Part shown: positions 1-8,178 of the stretch, piece by piece
How the letters are laid out: each line of letters starts with the position of its first letter
Numbering within the stretch: position 1 is the first letter of the stretch
DNA from: a virus
Direction: 5' to 3' (one strand)
Virus record (IMG/VR): IMGVR_UViG_3300036883_000007
Coordinates: 1-34,943 of that record
DNA: 34,943 nt
Program-made: the position numbers and the translations under genes
Notes under the pieces: model-generated
Database searches by the model: none
What the model saw: the letters and a program-made list of their open reading frames with translations, nothing else
What the model was told of the DNA's origin: nothing

Positions 1-103
1 CATATTGAACCGTCGGATCGACAACTTGGAATACTTCTGAGCAATCCGCGCCGTCGATTTGCGTCGCTCCGACGCAAGTGGTGATTATGGTGACATCAGT
101 CAT
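1..103 (-). CDS. Hypothetical protein, 3' part cut by left edge
   Basis: An open frame starts at ATG 103 and runs off the left edge, giving 34 residues (MTDVTIITTCVGATQIDG...). The ATG overlaps the stop of the upstream coiled-coil gene in an ATGA junction, and a GAGG Shine-Dalgarno motif lies about 8 bases upstream. This is the same coupling used by its neighbours. The visible part is too short to assign a function. It would be the next gene after the tail and lysis region. Confidence 0.6.
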   Translation of the reverse strand, partial: MTDVTIITTCVGATQIDGADCSEVFQVVDPTVQY

Positions 104-579
104 GGTATGAACCTCGACGAAATAATAAATAGCATCGCCATTATCACCGTCAGCATAACCCCAATTAACCACGTTTTATTTGCGGATGCAAAGTCGGTGA
201 ATTGTTGAGAGAGCCCCGAAAGGTTTTTTTCAAACTTCTCACCAAGCAGAGCCATCTCCTTCGTGAGCGCCTCGTCAATGTGGTTTATCTTCTCATCAAG
301 ACTTTCGTCAATGCGGCTCATTCGGTCGTTGAGCACCCTAAGCATCCCTTCGCGGCTGTCAGTGATCTTTTCGACCTCTGTGTCGGTGCGTTTGTGTTGT
401 TGCTTGAGTGTCTCAAGCTGCTCTTTGACGAGTGCGTTGATTCCGTCCTGAGCCACTTTGTCGAGCCGGAGGCCGTCGAGGAGCTTCTCGTTCTCTTGGA
501 GCGCGTGTTCCGCCTGCGACATCCTAAACGCCATGCTATTTTCATATCTGTAAGAATTGTGTCCGTTCCTCGGCGTCAT
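100..579 (-). CDS. Coiled-coil protein with C-terminal membrane helix (XhlA/holin-like)
   Basis: This 159-residue protein has a long heptad-rich middle (about residues 20-125, rich in E, K, L and D) and one C-terminal hydrophobic segment, TWLIGVMLTVIMAMLFIISS, followed by a short basic tail. A coiled coil with a C-terminal membrane anchor just after the tailspike genes resembles XhlA-type accessory lysis proteins, but a structural membrane protein is also possible. I place the start at ATG 579 because GAGG sits 7 bases upstream. The frame remains open to a GTG at 639 that has no Shine-Dalgarno motif and overlaps the HNH gene. The stop overlaps the next gene (ATGA). Confidence 0.7.
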   Translation of the reverse strand: MTPRNGHNSYRYENSMAFRMSQAEHALQENEKLLDGLRLDKVAQDGINALVKEQLETLKQQHKRTDTEVEKITDSREGMLRVLNDRMSRIDESLDEKINHIDEALTKEMALLGEKFEKNLSGLSQQFTDFASANKTWLIGVMLTVIMAMLFIISSRFIP

Positions 580-623
580 GTTTTTTCCTCGCTCGCTTTT
601 TTCTAAGTCTTTTCCGCCCGTTG

Positions 624-1079
624 TTAATTTTGTAGCCACGTCTTATCGTGTAATATACTCCATACATTTGCTTGAGTAACGTCGAACCGCTTAGCGATTG
701 CACGTTGAGACAATCCGGTATCAGATAATCGTCGTATCTCAGTTACTTGCACCCAAGTCAGCTTGCTAAATTGACATGCTTCCCCGTTTTCAATGCACCA
801 CCGCCCTTTATTTACCGAATCAAATGCATTATCGCTTTTAGTTCCTAAGAACAAATGCTCGGGATTCACACACGCCGGATTGTCGCACGTATGACAAACG
901 AGCATATCATTAGGAATCTTACCAACCGTCAATTCATACGCCGTTCTGTGTGCGCTTTGTAACCGTCCACCACCCCAAATTCTGCCGTAACCTTTGCGAG
1001 TATTGCCAGTCCACAACCAACATGAACCCCTATGTCCTGTCACTTCGACCTTAGACCAAAATCGTTCTTCTAAAGACAT
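624..1079 (-). CDS. HNH homing endonuclease with C-terminal helix-turn-helix
   Basis: A 151-residue free-standing HNH nuclease of the phage homing type. The metal-binding core spans about residues 40-85: H63-x2-C66, C70, then N72-P-E-H75, in the typical order CHTC...ACVNPEHL. The C-terminal part (about 105-150, LSQRAIAKRFDVTQANVWSI) reads as a helix-turn-helix that would bind the target site. It is predicted to cut DNA and spread itself by recombination into virus genomes that lack it. Start ATG 1079 has GGAG about 6 bases upstream. It sits between tail and lysis genes and is not overlapped by either neighbour, as expected for an inserted mobile gene. Confidence 0.88.
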   Translation of the reverse strand: MSLEERFWSKVEVTGHRGSCWLWTGNTRKGYGRIWGGGRLQSAHRTAYELTVGKIPNDMLVCHTCDNPACVNPEHLFLGTKSDNAFDSVNKGRWCIENGEACQFSKLTWVQVTEIRRLSDTGLSQRAIAKRFDVTQANVWSILHDKTWLQN

Positions 1080-1098
1080 TTCAATCTCCGTTAGGCAA

Positions 1099-1191
1099 TT
1101 AGACTGAGCGTTGATTTACTTTTCTATTTCTACGTCGGCGTTTCTTCTTTCGACGTTCTGTCCCTCGGTGCTTCTTATCATTGCCTGCCAT
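1099..1191 (-). CDS. Very basic 30-residue peptide
   Basis: A short open frame (MAGNDKKHRGTERRKKKRR...) in which half or more of the residues are K or R. It lies in the gap between the tailspike stop (1196) and the HNH gene start (1079). There is no clear Shine-Dalgarno motif, and the ATG is 4 bases after the tailspike stop, so translation would depend on coupling. It could be a nucleic-acid-binding peptide or a chance frame. I favour a real small gene because it fills most of the gap, but the support is modest. Confidence 0.4.
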   Translation of the reverse strand: MAGNDKKHRGTERRKKKRRRRNRKVNQRSV

Positions 1192-1195
1192 GGTA

Positions 1196-2809
1196 TTATG
1201 CGTCGTAACTCGAGCCGTTCGGTGCGGAGCATTGGCTCCGGTTAAACCTGATCCAATTTGGATTTACGTTTGATCCGCCTGCAAATGTACATTTGATGTT
1301 TAACGCCGAGTTGCGTGCGGCATACCATGCCTCGTTGTTGGTGACTATATTGGCGTTGACAAGGTTGTCCATGTAGATCCCATAGTCCGGTTTTTGAGCC
1401 ACGCCGTTCTCAGTCCAAAAGTTATTTCCGGTGATAAAATTGCCCTGTGTCAACTGACCAAACATAAGGATATGTGCATGAGTGTTGTCGGCATCGATAC
1501 CGTTTGAATTAAAGTGGTTATTTTGGATATTATTACGATACACCGTGAGGCTTCCCGTTGTCGAGCTGCTCAGTTGCAGTCCATCCCACCAATTAAACCC
1601 GATCGTGTTATTGTTGATGACGTTTGCCGACGCCCCGATCGATCCCGTCGCTCCGACGAGTTGCATCCCGATCTTATTGTATTTGATCTGATTCTTGGTG
1701 ATGATTCCCTGTGAGCCGGACGTGCAAACTCCGACCGTACAGTTCCCGATATAGCACCGATCGATTCGATGGCCGAATGAGGTGTCGCCGGAGCTTATAC
1801 TATTGATAAAGATCCCTGTGTCCGAGCAGTCATTGATATAGAGGTCTTTGAACGTGTTTAAGATCCCATCATTGACGGTGATTGCATTTGAGCCCGCGAC
1901 AACTGCCGGGAATGAGCCCCGACCGGGAGCTGTCCCGCCGCCATCGATAAACATCTCGGCCACTGAGCACCAATTAACATGATCAAGCAGGATCGCCGGG
2001 TTTGCGCCTCCGGCCGAATAGATGCGCGTCCCCCAACCGAGCCCTTTGAGATTGGTCGACCCGGGCATATTGATCGGGCCGCCTGTGTAAAAGTCGCCCT
2101 CAGATAACGTAACCGTACCGCCTCCACGACCAAGACCACCATAGCTACCGCCCGGTGAGACTTCGACAAGAGCCGCGTTTATGATGTCCTCAGCATGCTT
2201 ATATCCTGCCGGTATGACTGCGTCAGCGTTCGCACGGACAAGCGGAGATGCGTTGTCGGCGGCGATGGTGTAGGTCGTTGACTTGGCTGTTCCGCCGTTG
2301 ACGAAGTTCCGCATGTCACGTATGTTCGCTTGCGTGAGCGTGGCGGCGTTATACGGAACTGTAACGCACGCGAGCGGGATTTGCCATTCCGACTGATACA
2401 CTTGGGTCGGAGTCGGCGGCATTGGCGTCCCGCTGAGTGACCCGTTGCCTGCGGGATAAACAGAGCCCGCAGTTCCGGGCATAATCTTCACTGTGATGGC
2501 TGCGCCAACCCCCCATTTTAGGTCAAGGACGATCAGGTCGGCTCGAGAGCCGTCCAAGCTAGTGTTCACTCCCGGATTGAGCGACAACTGTGGAATCCCA
2601 TCGTTTGAATAAAAGAACCCCTGAACCCACGCCGAACCGCTATCGATCAATATCTGTCGGTTTGCGCCTCCGGTCGTCGTAACTGCGAGTTGATTGACTA
2701 CATCCTGCGGGATCGCCATGACGCCGGTCGGCATCCAATAACGAGCCATTTGAGCCCACATATCCTCGTTCATTGCCGTTATATCGAATGGAAAAGAACT
2801 TTCTGTCAT
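1196..2809 (-). CDS. Right-handed beta-helix tailspike (pectate-lyase-like fold)
   Basis: A 537-residue protein. Residues 1-190 look like a virion-attachment part (repeated mentions of aligned baseplate-type motifs, MPPTPTQVYQSEWQIPLACV). About residues 195-530 show the short-strand, N/G-rich pattern of a parallel beta-helix (FKDLYINDCSDTGIFINS, VINNNTIGFNWWDGLQLSS, NANIVTNNEAWYAAR). Such proteins bind or degrade cell-surface polysaccharide. No catalytic residues can be assigned from sequence alone. It has a good Shine-Dalgarno (AGGAGG) before ATG 2809 and follows the DUF346 protein by only 2 bases, so both are probably tail-tip proteins made together. Confidence 0.8.
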   Translation of the reverse strand: MTESSFPFDITAMNEDMWAQMARYWMPTGVMAIPQDVVNQLAVTTTGGANRQILIDSGSAWVQGFFYSNDGIPQLSLNPGVNTSLDGSRADLIVLDLKWGVGAAITVKIMPGTAGSVYPAGNGSLSGTPMPPTPTQVYQSEWQIPLACVTVPYNAATLTQANIRDMRNFVNGGTAKSTTYTIAADNASPLVRANADAVIPAGYKHAEDIINAALVEVSPGGSYGGLGRGGGTVTLSEGDFYTGGPINMPGSTNLKGLGWGTRIYSAGGANPAILLDHVNWCSVAEMFIDGGGTAPGRGSFPAVVAGSNAITVNDGILNTFKDLYINDCSDTGIFINSISSGDTSFGHRIDRCYIGNCTVGVCTSGSQGIITKNQIKYNKIGMQLVGATGSIGASANVINNNTIGFNWWDGLQLSSSTTGSLTVYRNNIQNNHFNSNGIDADNTHAHILMFGQLTQGNFITGNNFWTENGVAQKPDYGIYMDNLVNANIVTNNEAWYAARNSALNIKCTFAGGSNVNPNWIRFNRSQCSAPNGSSYDA

Positions 2810-2811
2810 TT

Positions 2812-5013
2812 TTAAGTGCCTCCTGTCGGCGGTGCTTTTTTATGGTCGCGAAGTACGACGCTGATCCCGGCAGGCATCGCCGTCGGAACCGGAGTTATAG
2901 GAACGAGCGTTAGGTCTTGCGGTGACGGCGGAGTTGTTATCGGCCCCCCGGGTGCGCCGCCCGTCCCGGTTGGGATAATCCCACCTGATTGCGCTGCCGG
3001 TTCGCTCGCGTCGATCGAATCCTTGCCGCCGAGGTTCTCCCAAGCATACCACACTGAGCCGTTGCCGTATGTGTGATAGACCTGTGCGTCCGTTCCGGTG
3101 ACAAAGACATGATAGTTTGTCCCGTCGGAACACGCGCCCGGACCGGTTCCTGTTGCGAGCTGTCCACCTAACTCGAGCCATGCTGCGTCCCAAGCGCCGT
3201 CATTCCACTCGAGCATGTAGAGATGGCCGTTTGATCCCTGTGCAAAGACGGCGAGTTGCGTGCTTGACTGTGCGGCAGCTGCCGCCGATGCCGTCGTTTG
3301 GAATCCTCCGGCCGTGAGATCCTCCCATGTCGATGTCCAAACGCCGCCCGAGTAGGACTTATGGTAGACGGCCCCGTTTGTCCCCGTGACAAATACGTCG
3401 AATAGATTGGCTCCGCGTGAACACGCTGCCGGGCCGGTATTTGCGAGCATCCCTCCACCGAGGCTTATCCAATCGCCCCAAACGCTGCCATTCCATAGCT
3501 TATACCAACACGCGCCATCGCTGCCGCGTGCAAGCACCATGACATGATTTAATTGATCCGATACGGCACATACTGACGACGTGCTGATTGCGCCGATGCT
3601 TGTCCATATCCACCCGCTCGCGTTGTTGGCATAATATACCGTGTTGTTGTAGCCAGTGACAAACGCATCCATCCGACCCGCGCCCCATGATGCAACGCCA
3701 ACTCCGGCCCCGGAGTATGCCAAACCGCCGATGCCCCTCCAAACGCCCCAAACGCCCTTTTCTTGTTGTTTGAAATAGATCTTGCTATCGGTTCCGCGTA
3801 TAAAGACGGCGAGTTCGTTGGCGTCAGGAACGCAGGCCGCCGGAGTTGAACCTTCCCATCCTGCCGAGGTGAGGCTCACAATACCGCCCCAAGTTATAAC
3901 GATGTCGTGTCCCCAATTGCCCGAGGCTCCTTTTGCGTTATAGTGATACACGCCGGTCTTTTTGGGACTTGGAATTGTGGCGCTGAAATTGCCCTTAGCA
4001 TTCGGCTTGACCGTCCCGATTGTTGTGAGGTTCCCCGCCGGATCTTTTTGCACAATCGATATTGTGGTTGCGTCCGGTTTGTTTGCGATCCATCCTCCGG
4101 CTTGTGTGACCCACCCTTGCGCTCCGCTGATACTGACGGAATCGTTGACGTTGACTGTTTTCGAGTAGAGCGACGTTGTTGGTGCGCCCGTTACTCCACA
4201 CCATATATGTTTACATGGACACTTTACGACCGCTGCGACGGCTGCGTTTGGAGTCGCAGGCACGGCGCTCCCTGTCCAAAGTCCGACGTCATCCGCCCAG
4301 TTGCCGCCGCCTGCGAGATCGAGAACGGTGTTGTCCTCTCTCCACGAATAGATATACGCCCCGCACGGGAACCCGCCGCAATTTGATGCGTCGTTGCATC
4401 CCGGGCCTGTACAGTTCCCAATAACATAAGCGCCCGAAGTCGGCCCGTCGGAGGACACGGCGATCTGCATGTAGTAGTTAGTATTCAACTTTAAGCTCGC
4501 GTTGCTAAATCCCTGATACAATGCCCCCTCGTTGCCCGGAGAGTCGGGCTGTATCTTGACAGGTCGGTTCGCACCAACACCGAGGTAGAACTCAACATCC
4601 AAATAGCTCGCGCCTTGTATTTCAACGGTCAAAAAGTAGTAGCCAAGTTGAGTCAAGGTGCTTCCGTCCCAAGAACACCCCTCATGAATATAGCCATAAA
4701 ATTGATCGTCAGCGGCCGACCAAAGCTTGCCATCGTTACCAACGAGCATACCGTCCACGACACCGTTGACCGGCCACCAACGGGCGATATTTAATCCAAT
4801 TTGCCATGTGTGCTGATATGGATTGCTTATGCCGCTCGGAACGACTATCCCATCCTTTGCCCCGGTCATCGGCCCCCAAATAGGATGACCCTTTGAGTTC
4901 GTGCCGTATTGATTGCGAACGGCTTGTCCATCATACGAACCGGCAGCCGCCGCGCCATAGTTCTTTATCGTTGCCGAGTTTTGATTAAACAGGTAGTGAA
5001 GATACTGAGTCAT
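2812..5013 (-). CDS. Receptor-binding protein: LamG-like, Ig-like and DUF346 propeller domains
   Basis: A 733-residue modular adhesin. Residues 1-250 form a LamG/concanavalin-like domain, related to the N-terminus of the 643-residue protein at 20131-22062. Residues about 283-377 resemble an Ig-like domain. Residues about 380-665 contain roughly six repeats of the DUF346/PLL-lectin type, with recurring pieces such as LAVFIRGTDSKIYFK, DAFVTGYNNTVYYA and HVFVTGTDAQVYH followed by W-x-x-W-x-x-L/I-G-G, suggesting a beta-propeller lectin. The C-terminus is proline-rich. It probably recognises glycans on the host surface. ATG 5013 overlaps the previous stop (ATGA), placing it directly after the tail-tip genes. 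Confidence 0.8.
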   Translation of the reverse strand: MTQYLHYLFNQNSATIKNYGAAAAGSYDGQAVRNQYGTNSKGHPIWGPMTGAKDGIVVPSGISNPYQHTWQIGLNIARWWPVNGVVDGMLVGNDGKLWSAADDQFYGYIHEGCSWDGSTLTQLGYYFLTVEIQGASYLDVEFYLGVGANRPVKIQPDSPGNEGALYQGFSNASLKLNTNYYMQIAVSSDGPTSGAYVIGNCTGPGCNDASNCGGFPCGAYIYSWREDNTVLDLAGGGNWADDVGLWTGSAVPATPNAAVAAVVKCPCKHIWCGVTGAPTTSLYSKTVNVNDSVSISGAQGWVTQAGGWIANKPDATTISIVQKDPAGNLTTIGTVKPNAKGNFSATIPSPKKTGVYHYNAKGASGNWGHDIVITWGGIVSLTSAGWEGSTPAACVPDANELAVFIRGTDSKIYFKQQEKGVWGVWRGIGGLAYSGAGVGVASWGAGRMDAFVTGYNNTVYYANNASGWIWTSIGAISTSSVCAVSDQLNHVMVLARGSDGACWYKLWNGSVWGDWISLGGGMLANTGPAACSRGANLFDVFVTGTNGAVYHKSYSGGVWTSTWEDLTAGGFQTTASAAAAAQSSTQLAVFAQGSNGHLYMLEWNDGAWDAAWLELGGQLATGTGPGACSDGTNYHVFVTGTDAQVYHTYGNGSVWYAWENLGGKDSIDASEPAAQSGGIIPTGTGGAPGGPITTPPSPQDLTLVPITPVPTAMPAGISVVLRDHKKAPPTGGT

Positions 5014-5741
5014 GTGCCTCTCATCCCATATCTGACGCCGTAATGGTCAATAAGTCCCCGGAAGGTTATACCGAAATCGTTTTGCACAAGTGAGCAAATA
5101 TCGTATCCAACTCCGCAGTAATAGAGGACGTTATCGCACGGAACGCCCTGCGATCTTGCCGTGTCGATTAGATTGATGTACCACGCGAGGCCGAGGTTCA
5201 TGCACGACGTCATGTTAATAAGAATCCCGACTTCGTTCGCTCCCGCGTTATATGCATTTATCATTTGGTTAATCGTCGAGGCCGGTGTCGGATCACAGCC
5301 GTTGACACACGTTTGGATATAGTCAACGTGCTTCCCGTCTATCGGATGGCTCCAAGGTGCGGCGTACGCATTGATCTGACCGTTGCCAACGCCGTCGTAG
5401 TCGTCTCCGCCTATTCCGGCATAGTTACAAACCCACATATAGTTATTCAGCACGCGAGTTATGTCGCCGCTTAATCCTGCGCCTGCGATCAGATCCCATC
5501 CCAAGTTTTTAGCCGCAGCGATCACGCCGCCAAACTGATCGCCCGGTGTTAAGGCGCTGTTGCCTTCCGTGTTAAAAGGATTCCACGTTGCGGTCGTGAT
5601 CCCTGCGTTGTGGATAAACGAGGGATCGGGGATTGTCGATGTGTCATACGTGACGACGCCCGCTTCATCAACTCCGTGGCTCGCAAGCCATCCTATGTCG
5701 CTGATCGTCCCGCCCATGCAGATTATACGAAGTTCTGACAT
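5010..5741 (-). CDS. Tail-tip protein of unknown function, possible enzyme
   Basis: A 243-residue protein that I do not recognise. It alternates predicted strands and helices (LRIICMGGTISDIGWL, GWDLIAGAGLSG, NEVGILINMTSCMNLG, DNVLYYCGVGYDICSL), which reads more like a single alpha/beta or TIM-barrel enzyme than a fibre. It has several cysteines and acidic stretches (GGDDYDGVGNGQ, HPIDGKHVDYIQTC). It lies between the hub protein and the receptor-binding protein, where siphoviruses often place tail-tip hydrolases. A glycoside-hydrolase-like role is a guess. Start ATG 5741 has GAGGTGA 6 bases upstream. The upstream in-frame alternative at 5750 lacks a ribosome site. Confidence 0.7.
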   Translation of the reverse strand: MSELRIICMGGTISDIGWLASHGVDEAGVVTYDTSTIPDPSFIHNAGITTATWNPFNTEGNSALTPGDQFGGVIAAAKNLGWDLIAGAGLSGDITRVLNNYMWVCNYAGIGGDDYDGVGNGQINAYAAPWSHPIDGKHVDYIQTCVNGCDPTPASTINQMINAYNAGANEVGILINMTSCMNLGLAWYINLIDTARSQGVPCDNVLYYCGVGYDICSLVQNDFGITFRGLIDHYGVRYGMRGT

Positions 5742-5746
5742 TACTT

Positions 5747-7240
5747 TCACCTCGCGTTAAGCATAAGCTGTCGGATCAAATCGCCTTGCACTCCGATCTG
5801 TTGCATGACGCGGGTTTGTTGTCTCTTGCTAAATGCCAAGGCCGCCGATCCTGATGCGCTGCCGCTTCCGGCGGGAACTGAGTAATTGAGATTCGTGACG
5901 ACCTGATTAATCGGTTCGTCTCCGATCATAACGCAAACAGTGTCGCCGACATAGAAGTCTCGCGGGAAGCGGATCTGATCGGTCTCTTGTATCGTGAGCG
6001 TGAGCTGTGCATTATACGCCTCTGATAAAAGAGCGATCTGATTCGTCGCTGCCATGTTCGTGTTGATCTCCGCCGGAGTGTCGCTTGCCTGTCCTGTGGT
6101 TGCGCTCTCCCATCCTTCAAACCGGCCGTATTGTTTAATTGAGATCGGGTCGGCCGAGGGGAGCATGATCTTATCGACCCCTGCATTCGGCCCGACGCCG
6201 ATCACCATGTTCGCTGTCGGAAGCCCAATGGTGTATTCATATTCTGCGAGCGTGCCGGAGTCGGTCGAGAATATCACATCATTGGTAAGGTCGGCTCCGG
6301 TGTAAACTTCAAACTCGAGCTTCGTGCCGTTCTGTGTAACGTAGAAATAGACGCCGCCTGCGATCGCTGTGTCTTGTATCTGAGACAGTAAGTTCTCGCC
6401 CCGCGAGTTGACGACGACGTTGGCTCCCCGGCCGAAGTTCGTCTCGATGACAAGGTTTGGGATTGCCCGGGGGCCGAACTGATCCACGCATGCGCCCGCC
6501 GCGGCGTTGTAATTAACAAGCTCTTTCATGACGGTTTCGGCCGGGCCGCTCCGTGTATCGAATCCCAAGTATGCGGGATTGTCGACGATTGCGCCTTTCG
6601 TGTTGGTTTGCGTCACCAATGTTCCGGCGGGATGCGCCCTGCCGAAGTTTGTTGCCGCTATAAGTGTGTTGGTCGTGTAGTCAATCGCGGCGATCACGAA
6701 TGACGTTCCGGCGATTGTGCCTGCGGTTGCGACCGTCGCCGTCGCCCCGGGCAAGAATCCGCTCGCATCGGTGACAATAAGGTTCGGTTGTGCGACGACT
6801 GCGGTCGTGTCGATCGTCGTCGTCAGTCCTTCGGCGACGACCTTGTCAGTGAACCGATAACAGCCGTCAGTGTCGAGGATCATTCCCGAAACTCGGGGAT
6901 AGCACACTCTCGCGGCGAGATAGGCATTATCACAGCCTCCGAATATCGACGTCGTTCGCATCCCTGTGATATAGTGCGTCTTTGTGAGCATCACCGGCCC
7001 GGTCATTATCTGCACGTTGTCACGCAGGAACATAATGCCGTCGCCAAGGCTAAACGTGTGGCCGTTGGAGTTGAGCGCCATGTAGTCCTCAGTGTGCATA
7101 TCAATTTGCCAGCTCGAGACGTCGTTGAGTGTGATTGTACAGGTGAAGTCGACAAGGTTACGGATCTCGCCGTTGTCCTCGAGGTTTATATCCCGCACGA
7201 CTACTTGACAGTCAGCGTCGACGAGGTTGGAGATTCCCAT
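5747..7240 (-). CDS. Tail hub/tail-associated protein, Gp37-like
   Basis: A 497-residue protein following the distal tail protein with a TAATG junction. Its N-terminus (VRDINLEDNGEIRNLVDFTC...) and overall layout match the siphovirus ReqiPepy6 Gp37-like family, which forms the tail hub at the base of the fibre. There is an Ig-like or beta-rich insertion near residues 145-210 (NLIVTDASGFLPGATATV) and a C-terminal helix (RQQTRVMQQIGVQGDLIRQL). It is expected to close the tail tube and connect the tip proteins encoded next. Family assignment rests on recalled pattern and gene order, not on a search. Confidence 0.75.
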   Translation of the reverse strand: MGISNLVDADCQVVVRDINLEDNGEIRNLVDFTCTITLNDVSSWQIDMHTEDYMALNSNGHTFSLGDGIMFLRDNVQIMTGPVMLTKTHYITGMRTTSIFGGCDNAYLAARVCYPRVSGMILDTDGCYRFTDKVVAEGLTTTIDTTAVVAQPNLIVTDASGFLPGATATVATAGTIAGTSFVIAAIDYTTNTLIAATNFGRAHPAGTLVTQTNTKGAIVDNPAYLGFDTRSGPAETVMKELVNYNAAAGACVDQFGPRAIPNLVIETNFGRGANVVVNSRGENLLSQIQDTAIAGGVYFYVTQNGTKLEFEVYTGADLTNDVIFSTDSGTLAEYEYTIGLPTANMVIGVGPNAGVDKIMLPSADPISIKQYGRFEGWESATTGQASDTPAEINTNMAATNQIALLSEAYNAQLTLTIQETDQIRFPRDFYVGDTVCVMIGDEPINQVVTNLNYSVPAGSGSASGSAALAFSKRQQTRVMQQIGVQGDLIRQLMLNAR

Positions 7241-8178
7241 TAGATGCCCTCAAACCGCTGCAAGAATGTAAATGTGACAAGTGCCTCGCCTGCGCCTCCA
7301 TCCATCTCGAGGGAGATCTCGTTCGGCCCCGGAATGAGAGCCCACATATCGCGCTGATTTGCATCCATGAACTTGCGGAGGTTGGTCGTCGTGCCATCGG
7401 GCATAACTGACGTGACCGTGTGCGATGTCGCACCGTCCTCGCGCATATCGATCGTGACAACTTCGTCGACGGTGAGAGTGTAATTGAGTAGGAACGATTC
7501 GCCGGTCGTGACGTTCATAAGTGACGGGGCGACTCCCGGGCCTGCGATTGTCCAAACCGGGTATGCGTCGGCATCGCCATCATTAAAGACGACCCAATCC
7601 CGCGCAACCGCTGACGACGCGAGTCGCCACGGAGAACAGAACCACGGATTAGAATCAAAGAATAGATTGACCGGAGCCTCGTAAGCTGTCACATGCACGA
7701 TTGCGTTCCCGGCGATGTCATAGAAGTAAGGATCGAACGCAACCATCTTTAACGGGATATTCATCGATTGGAAGCTGCGGTTCGCATCATCGGGAGAGAG
7801 CTCGAATCCACTCTCATACTTACAGAAGCAACTCCGCGTCTCACCGAGTTCATTGGTGATCTGTAACTCAATAACGCTCTGAGCATAGGAGAGTGACTTT
7901 CGGAGTAGTTGCTTGTTGAGTTCCCGCTCGGCTGCCGTGTATCCTTGAATCCGTATCGGCATGTAGAGCTCTCGCTTCCCGATAAGTTCCTCGCGGAGCT
8001 CCTCGCCTGCGATGTTTGGGATCACATCGGATGTATATGTCCGCGGCATCCCGTGGTGTCCGTATGCGCCTTTGAGTAGATGATAGCGGGAATCGTAAGA
8101 CCAATCGCCCGGCGTGTTCTCAGTGTTGAACATATATTCCTGCGAGTCCCACGCCGTTTTAAGTATCCATTGCTCCAT
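7240..8178 (-). CDS. Distal tail protein (Dit, siphovirus tail component)
   Basis: A 312-residue protein between tape measure and hub, the usual place of Dit. The first half carries the typical pattern around PIRIQGYTAAERELNKQLL and the FDPYFYD motif near residue 150, both features of the Sipho_tail family. The second half (about 170-312) resembles the C-terminal galectin-like domain, ending in GEALVTFTFLQRFEGI. I choose ATG 8178, which overlaps the tape measure stop as TGATG, rather than the TTG one codon before. It forms the ring joining tail tube and tip. Confidence 0.85.
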   Translation of the reverse strand: MEQWILKTAWDSQEYMFNTENTPGDWSYDSRYHLLKGAYGHHGMPRTYTSDVIPNIAGEELREELIGKRELYMPIRIQGYTAAERELNKQLLRKSLSYAQSVIELQITNELGETRSCFCKYESGFELSPDDANRSFQSMNIPLKMVAFDPYFYDIAGNAIVHVTAYEAPVNLFFDSNPWFCSPWRLASSAVARDWVVFNDGDADAYPVWTIAGPGVAPSLMNVTTGESFLLNYTLTVDEVVTIDMREDGATSHTVTSVMPDGTTTNLRKFMDANQRDMWALIPGPNEISLEMDGGAGEALVTFTFLQRFEGI

